Shown here piece by piece: positions 1 to 5,536 of a DNA stretch of 5,671 nucleotides; the first letter of the stretch is position 1; every line of letters begins with the position of its first letter. A program made the position numbers and the translations under genes. The notes under the pieces are model-generated. The model did not search any database. It was given only the letters and a program-made list of their open reading frames with translations, and was not told the DNA's origin. Source of the stretch: JBJXGC01 sp046154545 (lineage in GTDB: Bacteria; Chloroflexota; Dehalococcoidia; Tepidiformales; Tepidiformaceae); NCBI GenBank assembly GCA_046154545.1, contig JBJXGC010000261.1, forward strand, positions 1 through 5,671. The letters are read 5' to 3'.

Positions 1-71
1 GGGATGAGGTCACCGAGTGATGGTGGCAGGAGGGCCCCCTGGTCGGGAGTATGCTCGTGGTATCGCCTCAT
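1..71 (-). CDS. Transposase N-terminus, IS1182-like (DUF772 type), truncated by window edge
   Basis: Reading the minus strand from the ATG at 71 gives an open frame that runs off the left edge (23 full codons plus CC, which must be Pro). The peptide contains PDQGALLPPSLGDLIP. A Tyr, a PDQ and then an LLPPSL-x-D-L/W-I/L-P stretch within the first 25 residues is the characteristic opening of IS1182-family transposases with an InsH/DUF772 N-terminal domain; this match is from memory, not from a search. An in-frame TAG lies two codons upstream of the ATG, which fixes this as the first possible ATG start. No strong ribosome-binding site is seen. The catalytic DDE domain would lie outside the window, so whether the element is intact cannot be judged. 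It has the same orientation as the SGNH/MBOAT pair but is separated by 126 bases and is surely an independent insertion. Confidence 0.7.
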   Translation of the reverse strand, partial: MRRYHEHTPDQGALLPPSLGDLI

Positions 72-197
72 GACCTAAATGATCATTCGTCTACTCTTTA
101 CGCGCCACTAAACCGGCAGGCTCCTAGTCGCGAGCGTAGATGGGTACCCGGTTTCTCGGCAGGTCTTGCGCTTCGTGGGCTAATCACCGGGGGCTGA
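72..197. other. Non-coding spacer between the transposase start and the SGNH gene; probable insertion-element end
   Basis: No credible gene is seen here. The stretch is visibly more AT-rich than the flanking genes, particularly 72-115, and holds a perfect 10-base palindrome AATGATCATT at 78-87 and the 8-base palindrome GGGTACCC at 142-149. If the fragment at 1-71 is an insertion-sequence transposase, the element's terminal inverted repeat and the target junction should fall in this interval, but only one end is present so the boundary cannot be set. No clear terminator hairpin with a T-tract was found behind the SGNH gene, which ends at 198. Confidence 0.45.
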
Positions 198-1487
198 CTA
201 CCGGCCCAGCACCGGCGACTCGTCGTCCAGCCGCTTCAGCACCGCGGCGGCCAGGCGATCCGCCCCGGCCCGGCTGAAGTGAATCCCGTCCCCCTGGCGC
301 ACGCCCTGGACGGCCCCGTCCGCGTCTGGGAGATAGGCGCTGTACCGCCCGTCCCCATCGACGAAGATCTGCCAGGTGTCGAAGTAGATGACCGCCCCCG
401 GCCGCTTCTCCGCCTCTTCCCGGAAGATCAGGTTGACCTCCGCCATACGCTCGCTGAAGCCGCCGCTCTCCATCACCGGCTGCCCCACCCAGAGTTGGAG
501 CCGCCCGGGCGCCGCGAGGAGGTCCATCGTGCCTGCGACGCGGCGCCGATAGTCCGCCCGCCAGCCCTCCGTCAGCGGCTGGAAGATGGTTCCGTCGGGC
601 GTCCGCAGCCCTTGCGAGTCGTTCGCGCCATACATGATGACGAAGACGTCTGGCCTGTCGTTTTCGGCGATCTCGTGAAGACGCGCCGGCCAATCGAAGA
701 AGTCAGGCCGGGTCAGGCCGGTCGATGGGCGGGCGTCCGTCTGGGGGTCGATCAGCCCGGTCGCGCTCGCCAACCGCGCGAGCGACGCCCCGAAGGCGAC
801 GCCCATCGAGTCTCCGGCGATGAACAGCCGCAGTGGTTCCTCCACCGTCGCGGTGCGCAGCCGGCGTCCCGGCGGCGGGACCGCGATGGGCTGGGCGGGG
901 GGCACCGAGAGGGGCTCCGCGGGGGCTGTCCCGTGGTTCGCGGCACCGTCCACGGCGATGGCCGGGACCACCGCCACCGGCCGCGAGGGCGCAGCAGGGA
1001 CAGGCAGTTCCAACGGCCGGGGGGCGATCTCGCGGTCGATGAGACGGTCGAGCCAGAGCCGCGGCCGGTTCAGGTAGAGCGTGCCGCTGGCGGCCTGGAC
1101 GGGCTCCCAGATGGCGAGCCAGGCGTCGCGGTCTCGTCCGAAGGGCTTCTTCTCCGCCCGATCCACAAGGTGGTCGGCGTTGAGCAGCGCGGCCACGCCG
1201 AGGGTGGCGAGCACGACGCCAACGAGGCGCAATACAGCCCCCAGGCCGGACGCCTGGGCGGACCCGGCAGGTTCGGCGGATGAGGCGGGGTCCGTTTGCC
1301 TCCGCGCCGGCCGGCCTCCCGCCGCCTCCGCGAGGATGTGCGGGATCTCGTCCCACGGCGTCCCTGGATCCGCGTGCTCGGCCCCAGGACTCGCCGATCG
1401 GCCGCCCAGGCCGGACGGCACACGCGGACGCAGCCATACGCGGCTCCAACGTGGACCGCGAACGCGAGTGGTCGATGACGAAACCAT
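198..1487 (-). CDS. Membrane-anchored SGNH/GDSL hydrolase-like protein (DUF459-like), partner of MBOAT acyltransferase
   Basis: A 429-residue protein. Residues 1-80 are a Pro/Arg/Ser-rich, presumably cytoplasmic tail; about 82-102 form one hydrophobic membrane segment; 103-217 are a Pro/Ala-rich linker; 218-429 are an SGNH domain. Visible blocks are IAGDSMG (nucleophile Ser227), STGL (Gly257), MYGANDSQ (Asn289) and GDGIHFSRAGADRLA (Asp400, His403), so the catalytic set looks complete. The arrangement resembles DUF459 proteins and, by analogy, AlgJ/AlgX-type partners that complete polysaccharide O-acetylation outside the membrane. It follows the MBOAT gene by 32 bases on the same strand, so the two are probably one transcript. 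Role inferred: transfer or removal of acyl groups on an exported glycan. The frame stays open upstream to 1835, but that part overlaps the MBOAT gene and looks like its shadow, so the ATG at 1487 was chosen. A GTG at residue 23 is an alternative. The strong Shine-Dalgarno at 1511-1518 is unusually far away (23 nt). Confidence 0.82.
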   Translation of the reverse strand: MVSSSTTRVRGPRWSRVWLRPRVPSGLGGRSASPGAEHADPGTPWDEIPHILAEAAGGRPARRQTDPASSAEPAGSAQASGLGAVLRLVGVVLATLGVAALLNADHLVDRAEKKPFGRDRDAWLAIWEPVQAASGTLYLNRPRLWLDRLIDREIAPRPLELPVPAAPSRPVAVVPAIAVDGAANHGTAPAEPLSVPPAQPIAVPPPGRRLRTATVEEPLRLFIAGDSMGVAFGASLARLASATGLIDPQTDARPSTGLTRPDFFDWPARLHEIAENDRPDVFVIMYGANDSQGLRTPDGTIFQPLTEGWRADYRRRVAGTMDLLAAPGRLQLWVGQPVMESGGFSERMAEVNLIFREEAEKRPGAVIYFDTWQIFVDGDGRYSAYLPDADGAVQGVRQGDGIHFSRAGADRLAAAVLKRLDDESPVLGR

Positions 1488-1510
1488 GGCAGTGGCGCCG
1501 TACGCCCGGG

Positions 1511-1518
1511 ACCTCCTT
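1511..1518 (-). promoter_or_regulatory. Strong Shine-Dalgarno sequence with unusually long spacing to the SGNH start
   Basis: On the minus strand the bases read AAGGAGGT, a near-perfect anti-16S match, immediately after the MBOAT stop codon (TAA at 1522-1520). The first ATG of the SGNH frame is at 1487, which leaves 23 bases between them, and no ATG, GTG or TTG occurs in that frame at the usual 5-10 base distance. The site supports translation of the second operon gene, but the spacing suggests a folded spacer (it contains CCCGGG and GGCGCC palindromes), a non-canonical start, or a base error. Confidence 0.55.
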
Positions 1519-1519
1519 C

Positions 1520-2956
1520 TTAGAACCGGAAATAGATGAACGGTGCGACCCCCTCGGGACCGAGAGCGTCGATGAAGACGAGGCCGACCGCCAGGCAGGC
1601 CGCCTGCCCCAGCGGCGCGACCCGCGAGAAGCCGGCCTGCCAACGGACGTGCAGGTCCCTCGGCAGGAACTGGAGCGCGAGGGCGCCGAAGACCGTGACC
1701 AGGACCAGCGGCGTGACGAGCGGCGCCGCCTCCCAGCGGGTGAAGGCGCCTTCGAAGACATCCAGGGCCAATCCGAACGACTCCGCCCGAAAGAAGACCC
1801 AGGCGGCACACACGATGTGGAAGGTGATCAGCCATCTCACCACGTCCCGGGCCGTGAGCCTGGACGCCGTCCGGCCGGATGCCGGGCGCAGGGCCGGGAC
1901 CATCCGCTCGATCACGAGGCCAAGGCCGTGAATGGCGCCCCAGGCGACGAACGTCCAGGCCGCCCCGTGCCAGAGGCCACCCAGGACCATCGTGATCATG
2001 AGGTTACGGGCCGTGAACAGGCGTGAGCCGCGATTCCCCCCGAGGCCGATGTAGAGGTAATCGCGGAGCCACCGGGAGAGCGTCATGTGCCACCGGCGCC
2101 AGAAGTCCTGCAAGGAGAGCGCCCGGTAGGGAGCATCGAAGTTCTGGGGGAAGCGGAAGCCGAGGAGCAGCGCGCAACCGATGGCGATGTCGGTGTAGCC
2201 ACTGAAGTCCGCGTAGATCTGGATGGCGTAGGCGTAGACAGCCAGCAGGATCTCGAGCGAGCTGTGCTCCCCCGGCACCGCGAACACGGGATCGACGATC
2301 CGCTCCGCGAGGAAGCTCGAAATCACCACCTTCTTCACGAGCCCGGTGAAGATGAGCGTGAACGCCAGGGTCGTGTTGACCTCGCGTGCCGTCAGCGGCC
2401 GGGCGATCTGGGGCCCGAGCTCGGAGGCGCGGACGATCGGCCCGGCCACGAGATGGGGGAAGAACGACTGGAAGACCGTGAAGTCGAGCAGCTTCATCGG
2501 CTTCTCAATCTGGCCCCGATGGATATCGACCAGATAGCTGATGCCCTGGAAGGTGAAGAACGAGATGCCGATGGGAAGCCCGATGGCGAGGAGCGGCACC
2601 GGCAGGTCGAGGCCGAGGTCAGCCAGGCCGTTCTTCACCTCCGTCGCGAAGAAGCCGTAGTACTTGAACCAGCCGAGCAGGGCCAGGTTGAGCGCGACCC
2701 CGGCGCCCAGTCCGAGACGGCTCCGCCGCGTGGGGAGGGAGCCCGGCATCGCCCGGTGGATCACCCTCCCCAGGAGCCAGTTGCCCAGCGTCGAAGCGGC
2801 CAGGAGCAGGCAGAAGCGTGCGTCCCAGTAGGCGTAGAAGGAGTAGCTCGCGCCCACGACGAAAAGCCGCCAGGCCAACGGCCAACGGCGCAGCGGCCAA
2901 TAGATCGCCAGCACAGCCGTGAAAAAGATCGCGAAATCGACCGTGGGAAAGAGCAT
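1520..2956 (-). CDS. MBOAT family membrane-bound O-acyltransferase (AlgI-like)
   Basis: A 478-residue polytopic membrane protein of the length usual for AlgI-type acyltransferases. It probably moves acetyl or another acyl group from a cytoplasmic donor across the membrane to a partner that acylates an exported polysaccharide. Family landmarks visible (numbered from ATG 2956): the N-terminal LFPTVDFAIFF start, GWFKYYGFF (95-103), LPIGISFFTFQGISY (127-141), FFPHLVAGPIVR (165-176), YADFSGYTDIAIG (248-260), DFWRRWHMTLSRWLRDYLYI (284-303) with conserved His290, GGLWHGAAWTFVAWGAIHG (326-344) with His330, and VFFRAES (387-393). Both conserved MBOAT histidines are present. Many hydrophobic helices fill the rest. 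The SGNH-like protein follows 32 bases downstream, a standard MBOAT/SGNH pairing. A GTG at 2977 would add seven residues; the ATG was preferred because family proteins begin just before the LFxxxxF segment. Neither start has a good ribosome-binding site (GGGGCGG sits next to the ATG). The specific substrate cannot be deduced. Confidence 0.93.
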   Translation of the reverse strand: MLFPTVDFAIFFTAVLAIYWPLRRWPLAWRLFVVGASYSFYAYWDARFCLLLAASTLGNWLLGRVIHRAMPGSLPTRRSRLGLGAGVALNLALLGWFKYYGFFATEVKNGLADLGLDLPVPLLAIGLPIGISFFTFQGISYLVDIHRGQIEKPMKLLDFTVFQSFFPHLVAGPIVRASELGPQIARPLTAREVNTTLAFTLIFTGLVKKVVISSFLAERIVDPVFAVPGEHSSLEILLAVYAYAIQIYADFSGYTDIAIGCALLLGFRFPQNFDAPYRALSLQDFWRRWHMTLSRWLRDYLYIGLGGNRGSRLFTARNLMITMVLGGLWHGAAWTFVAWGAIHGLGLVIERMVPALRPASGRTASRLTARDVVRWLITFHIVCAAWVFFRAESFGLALDVFEGAFTRWEAAPLVTPLVLVTVFGALALQFLPRDLHVRWQAGFSRVAPLGQAACLAVGLVFIDALGPEGVAPFIYFRF

Positions 2957-2990
2957 ACCGCCCCGATCCCTGAGCACCCCGCCAATCGCC

Positions 2991-3019
2991 AGTGTGCGTA
3001 CATCGCCCGCTTATGACAA
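2991..3019 (-). promoter_or_regulatory. Candidate promoter for the MBOAT-SGNH operon
   Basis: On the minus strand TTGTCA (3019-3014, five of six to the sigma-70 -35 consensus) is followed after 17 bases by CACACT (2996-2991, only three of six to the -10 consensus). The -10 half is poor, so this is a weak proposal based on position in the divergent gap and the good -35 half. Confidence 0.25.
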
Positions 3020-3066
3020 AGCGAGGGCCCGGGCGCCGCTCCCGAGCACTGCGGACGCTGTTCCGC

Positions 3067-3095
3067 TTGCGGCGCCGTCCATCGTGGCGTAAGAC
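3067..3095 (+). promoter_or_regulatory. Candidate promoter for the acyl-CoA dehydrogenase gene
   Basis: TTGCGG (3067-3072), a 17-base spacer and TAAGAC (3090-3095) each match the sigma-70 hexamers at three of six positions. Transcription would begin near 3102, about 24 bases before the ATG at 3126. The -10 half lies inside the loop of an inverted repeat at 3079-3114 that could be a repressor site. Weak on sequence alone, but correctly placed and spaced. Confidence 0.28.
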
Positions 3096-3114
3096 GAAGA
3101 CACCACGACGATGG
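3079..3114. repeat. Inverted repeat spanning the start region of the acyl-CoA dehydrogenase gene; possible operator
   Basis: CCATCGTGG at 3079-3087 is mirrored by CCACGACGATGG at 3103-3114; the arms match apart from a three-base insertion in the right arm, and the core TCGTGG/CCACGA (3082-3087, 3103-3108) is perfect with a 15-base gap. The repeat brackets the proposed -10 hexamer, where a regulator such as a TetR-type repressor could act. No regulator gene is in the window, so its function is inference. Confidence 0.3.
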
Positions 3115-3125
3115 TGAGGATGGGC

Positions 3126-4262
3126 ATGAAGTTCCAGTTCAGCGACAGTCAGCAGACGTTCCGCCGCGACCTTAAGGCGTTTCTCGCGAGCGAGGTGGGG
3201 CCGGGGCGAGGGAACGGCGGTTCGGACCAGGCGTTCAGCCAGAAGCTCGCCGCGCGCGGCTGGATCGGCGTCGCCTGGCCGAAAGAGTTCGGCGGCCAGG
3301 GGCTCGGTGCCGTCGAGCAGATGATCTATACGGAAGAGATGATCCTCGCCAACGCCCCCCGCGGCTACCACTTCACGGCCGAACGCCAGGTCGGGCCATC
3401 CCTCATCCGCCACGGCACGGAGGACCAGAAGCGGGAGTGGCTGCCCCGGATCATGGGCGCCGGCGTGAGCTTCGCCCTCGGTCTCTCAGAACCCGGCGCC
3501 GGCTCCGACCTCGCGGCCGCCGCCACCCGCGCCGACCGCGATGGCGACGAGTACGTCGTCAACGGCCAGAAGATCTGGACGTCGAACGCACACATCTCCG
3601 ACTGCATCTGGCTCGTCGTCCGCACCGACCAGGCGGCGCCGAAGCACAAGGGCATTAGTTGCCTGATGGTCGACCTGCAAAGCCCCGGAATCAGCATCCG
3701 CCCGCTCTATGACATGACCGGCGGCCATCATTTCAACGAAGTCTTCTTCGACCAGGTGCGGGTCCCCATCGGGCGGCGCGTCGGCGAGGAGAACAGCGGC
3801 TGGTATATCCTCGCCGAACACCTCGACTTCGAGCGATCCGGGATCGAACGGCTGATCGACCTCGAGTACATCTTCCAGGACGTGATGGACGCGGCGCGGG
3901 CGAAGGCCCGGGCCGGGACGCTGGGCAGCGCCCTGCGGTCACAGCTGGCGGAACTCGCCCTGGAGCTGGAGGTCGGGCGGCTGATGTGCTACCGCGTCGC
4001 CTGGATGCAGAGTGCCGGCCAGGTCCCGAACGCTGAGGCCTCGAGCGCCAAGATCTTCGGCACCGAGTGGTCGCAACGGATGATGGCCGTCGCCATGCGC
4101 CTGCTGGGCCTCGAAGGGGCCGCCAGCGCTGAAGGTTCGCCGCTCGCTTCCACCGTCCGCTTCGGCTACCTGAACGCCGTCTCCCGGACGATCGCCGGGG
4201 GCACCTCAGAGGTCCAGCGGAACATCATCGCCACCCGGGGACTGGGCCTGCCGCGCTCCTGA
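3126..4262 (+). CDS. Acyl-CoA dehydrogenase, FadE-type flavoprotein
   Basis: A 378-residue, full-length acyl-CoA dehydrogenase: FAD-dependent alpha,beta-desaturation of an acyl-CoA with electrons passed to electron-transfer flavoprotein. Domain order is normal: N-terminal helical domain (about 1-115, with WPKEFGGQGL at 51-60), central beta domain (about 116-225, with the flavin-contacting LSEPGAGSD at 120-128 and KIWTSNA at 149-155), and C-terminal helical domain (about 226-378, ending in IAGGTSEVQRNIIATRGLGL, 356-375). The usual catalytic Glu of the YEGT motif is absent (IAGGT instead); Glu236 in LDFERSG aligns roughly with the helix-G Glu used by isovaleryl-CoA and mycobacterial sterol-type dehydrogenases, so that type is favoured. 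The substrate is unknown. Start choice: ATG 3126 has GAGG (3116-3119) six bases upstream, whereas the in-frame ATGs at 3111 and 3120 lack a comparable site; 3111 would add five residues. It stands alone, divergent from the MBOAT operon, with no pathway partner beside it. Confidence 0.95.
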   Translation: MKFQFSDSQQTFRRDLKAFLASEVGPGRGNGGSDQAFSQKLAARGWIGVAWPKEFGGQGLGAVEQMIYTEEMILANAPRGYHFTAERQVGPSLIRHGTEDQKREWLPRIMGAGVSFALGLSEPGAGSDLAAAATRADRDGDEYVVNGQKIWTSNAHISDCIWLVVRTDQAAPKHKGISCLMVDLQSPGISIRPLYDMTGGHHFNEVFFDQVRVPIGRRVGEENSGWYILAEHLDFERSGIERLIDLEYIFQDVMDAARAKARAGTLGSALRSQLAELALELEVGRLMCYRVAWMQSAGQVPNAEASSAKIFGTEWSQRMMAVAMRLLGLEGAASAEGSPLASTVRFGYLNAVSRTIAGGTSEVQRNIIATRGLGLPRS

Positions 4263-4271
4263 TGCCGGTTC

Positions 4272-4304
4272 CGGCCTCGTGCTCACACGGCGATTGCGAG
4301 GCTG
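4272..4304 (+). terminator. Possible terminator hairpin after the acyl-CoA dehydrogenase gene
   Basis: GCCTCG (4274-4279) pairs with CGAGGC (4297-4302); wobble and Watson-Crick extensions on both sides give a stem of about ten pairs with a 13-base loop, starting nine bases after the stop codon. There is no T-tract, as is common in GC-rich genomes, and the right arm overlaps the proposed -35 of the next gene, so both assignments cannot be taken as certain. Confidence 0.3.
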
Positions 4305-4322
4305 CCCGCGGACGCGTAGGAT
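4294..4322 (+). promoter_or_regulatory. Candidate promoter for the ferritin-like gene
   Basis: TTGCGA (4294-4299) and TAGGAT (4317-4322) are separated by exactly 17 bases and each match four of six sigma-70 consensus positions. Transcription would begin about 4329, giving a leader of roughly 55 bases before the ATG at 4385. This would make the downstream gene independent of the acyl-CoA dehydrogenase. Confidence 0.4.
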
Positions 4323-4384
4323 CGACCGGCATTCCCGAACGCGGCACACACAGATGACCGAATCGGATAAGGAGCATCCACGTT

Positions 4385-4993
4385 ATGGCGACAATGACAC
4401 GTAACCAGTCGAAACCTTCATTCCTCGGCACCCTCAACGCGATCTCTCTCGCGGAGTCCGGCGCAGGCGTTTACCTCGAAGCCTGGGCGAACGCCACCAC
4501 CGATGAGGACCTCGCCTGCTGCCTGCGCTTCGTCGCGGCCCGCGAGACGAGCCATGGCGACCTCTTCTGCCGCCGCATTGGTGAGCTCGGCTTCGAACTG
4601 ATGCAGAAGCCCGACCCAGGTGCGGCCGAACGCATCGCGAAATACGCCAACCCGAAGATCAGCGACCTTGAGAAGATCGGCCCTGAGCGCGAAGAAGGCG
4701 CTGACCCGTTCATGGACATCGAGCGCCAGCTCGAGGACGGCATCTACGACCCGCTCACGGCGAAGCTCATGACCTGGTACATCGCCGAAGAGCGCGATTC
4801 CGGCGCCATGCTGCGCGAGGCCTATGCCGCGGCCCGGGCGAAGGCCAGGGGCCACTCCATGAATGGAAACGGCGCCAGCGCGGCCAGCTCCAACGGCCAC
4901 AGCGCCGACGCCCAGGCCCTGATGGAGTGCATGACGGCCGGCTTCGGGCGGCTCGAGAAGGCCCTGGAGAAGATGGCGAAGGCCGGCAAGTAG
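4385..4993 (+). CDS. Putative ferritin-like (rubrerythrin-fold) helical protein
   Basis: A 202-residue, soluble, mostly helical protein with no signal peptide or membrane segment. Residues 14-38 (with Glu24 and Glu32) and 40-70 (with the Glu54-x-x-His57 of ARETSHGD) look like the first helix pair of a ferritin-like diiron fold. Residues 108-153 (Glu113/Glu117, then AEERDSG at 134-140) look like the second pair, but the expected ExxH is Glu135-x-x-Asp138. A Gly/Ser/Asn/Ala-rich linker (about 156-176) joins a final amphipathic helix (177-202) suited to self-association. The family is inferred from this pattern only. Possible roles are iron binding, peroxide handling or a structural fold that has lost activity. 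AAGGAG (4369-4374) lies ten bases before the ATG, supporting this start over the ATG at 4394. It follows the acyl-CoA dehydrogenase by 122 bases, with its own candidate promoter, so a functional link is unproven. Confidence 0.85.
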   Translation: MATMTRNQSKPSFLGTLNAISLAESGAGVYLEAWANATTDEDLACCLRFVAARETSHGDLFCRRIGELGFELMQKPDPGAAERIAKYANPKISDLEKIGPEREEGADPFMDIERQLEDGIYDPLTAKLMTWYIAEERDSGAMLREAYAAARAKARGHSMNGNGASAASSNGHSADAQALMECMTAGFGRLEKALEKMAKAGK

Positions 4994-5001
4994 GACGGAC
5001 C

Positions 5002-5030
5002 GCCGGGCGCGCCTAAATGGCGCGCTCGGC
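5002..5030. terminator. GC-rich hairpin between convergent genes, possible bidirectional terminator
   Basis: A 12-pair stem (5002-5013 with 5019-5030; eleven Watson-Crick pairs and one G-U) closes a five-base TAAAT loop. It begins nine bases after the stop of the ferritin-like gene and contains the last codons and the TAG stop (5015-5013) of the converging minus-strand gene. No T-tract follows on either strand, so it would work as a strong GC stem rather than as a classic intrinsic terminator. Confidence 0.6.
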
Positions 5031-5531
5031 CAGCCACCAGCCGGCGCTCGAAGGCGTCGGGAAGCCGGTGGCCAGGGGCTCACCCTTTATCGACCCGAGA
5101 TGGCAGGCGTAGGTGCCGTCTTCGTGCAACGCGATAGTGCCGAGACAGTACGGGCCGTTATCCGCAGTCCAGAAGGTCGGATGGCCACGGCTGACGTCTT
5201 CACGAATGTGGATGGCGGCGGGCATTATCGTTGGGCGAGGATACACTTCCGAAGTCATGCCCTCGCCTCCCTGAGGTCGTTCCGGGTTGGTCAATGGCGG
5301 CATGAGCAGTCCGTATCCTCGTGCCGAGGGGGGGGATCCTGGGTCGATGGGCTGGCCCGATGGCGAGGGAATCGGGCGGAGCGCCACAGGCGCCAGGCCA
5401 CCGGCGCCCGGTGCGGCCCAGACCTGTGTGCCGCGGGCCGCGGCAGCCGGCCCGAGGCGGTCGATAAGGTGCGCCACATCGAGCGCAGCCGCTCGGGTAC
5501 GGGGGCTATCGCCGGTCGTTTCGTTCGCCAC
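5013..5531 (-). CDS. Hypothetical protein, unrecognised, with two plausible start sites
   Basis: A frame of 172 residues from GTG 5531 to TAG 5013. The family is not recognised. GC-rich third positions across most of the frame support coding. Two parts are apparent: residues 1-91 are Ala/Pro/Gly-rich with one likely helix (AAALDVAHLIDRLGPAAAAR, 14-33) and a Pro-rich stretch (about 53-85); residues 92-172 look like a small compact domain with many aromatics and mixed polar residues (HPTFWTADNGPYCLG, HEDGTYACHLG, AGWWLAERAI). The two Cys are in this second part. No signal peptide or membrane helix is seen. GTG 5531 has GAGGAGG five bases upstream; the internal ATG 5258 has GGGAGG seven bases upstream and alone would give an 81-residue protein. 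A run of eight C on the coding strand (5335-5328) lies between them, so two separate genes or a frame error are also possible. It converges on the ferritin-like gene with no overlap. Confidence 0.55.
   Translation of the reverse strand: MANETTGDSPRTRAAALDVAHLIDRLGPAAAARGTQVWAAPGAGGLAPVALRPIPSPSGQPIDPGSPPSARGYGLLMPPLTNPERPQGGEGMTSEVYPRPTIMPAAIHIREDVSRGHPTFWTADNGPYCLGTIALHEDGTYACHLGSIKGEPLATGFPTPSSAGWWLAERAI
5266..5271 (-). promoter_or_regulatory. Internal Shine-Dalgarno supporting an alternative start at 5258
   Basis: The minus strand reads GGGAGG seven bases before the in-frame ATG at 5258, which begins MTSEVYPRP. Strength and spacing are as good as at a normal start, so the C-terminal 81 residues may be made as a separate protein, or may be the only real product. 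Confidence 0.5.
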
Positions 5532-5536
5532 AATCG

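Noticed and set aside
1..78. Plus-strand frame open at the left edge ending at TAA 78
   Set aside because: It has no recognisable sequence, while the opposite strand of the same bases gives a transposase-like N-terminus.
279..1283. Long plus-strand open frame, 334 residues
   Set aside because: It lies opposite the SGNH gene and is Arg/Pro/Gly-rich with no domain; in high-GC DNA such antisense frames stay open by codon bias.
703..1809. Minus-strand open frame, 368 residues, spanning the MBOAT-SGNH junction
   Set aside because: It is out of frame with both recognised genes, rich in Arg/Ser/Pro and shows no motif; it is a shadow of the two real genes.
1488..1835. Upstream extension of the SGNH frame to position 1835
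   Set aside because: It would overlap the MBOAT gene by over 300 bases, and its translation is Arg/Gly/Leu-rich without family resemblance.
2087..3016. Plus-strand open frame, 309 residues
   Set aside because: It is antisense to the MBOAT gene and its highly charged composition (runs of Glu, Arg, Asp) is typical of reverse-strand reading of membrane-protein codons.
2619..3413. Minus-strand open frame crossing the divergent intergenic region
   Set aside because: It overlaps both the MBOAT and acyl-CoA dehydrogenase genes out of frame and has no recognisable domain.
4418..5083. Minus-strand open frame, 221 residues
   Set aside because: It is antisense to the ferritin-like gene, which has a clear ribosome-binding site and family-like pattern; it also overlaps the convergent gene.
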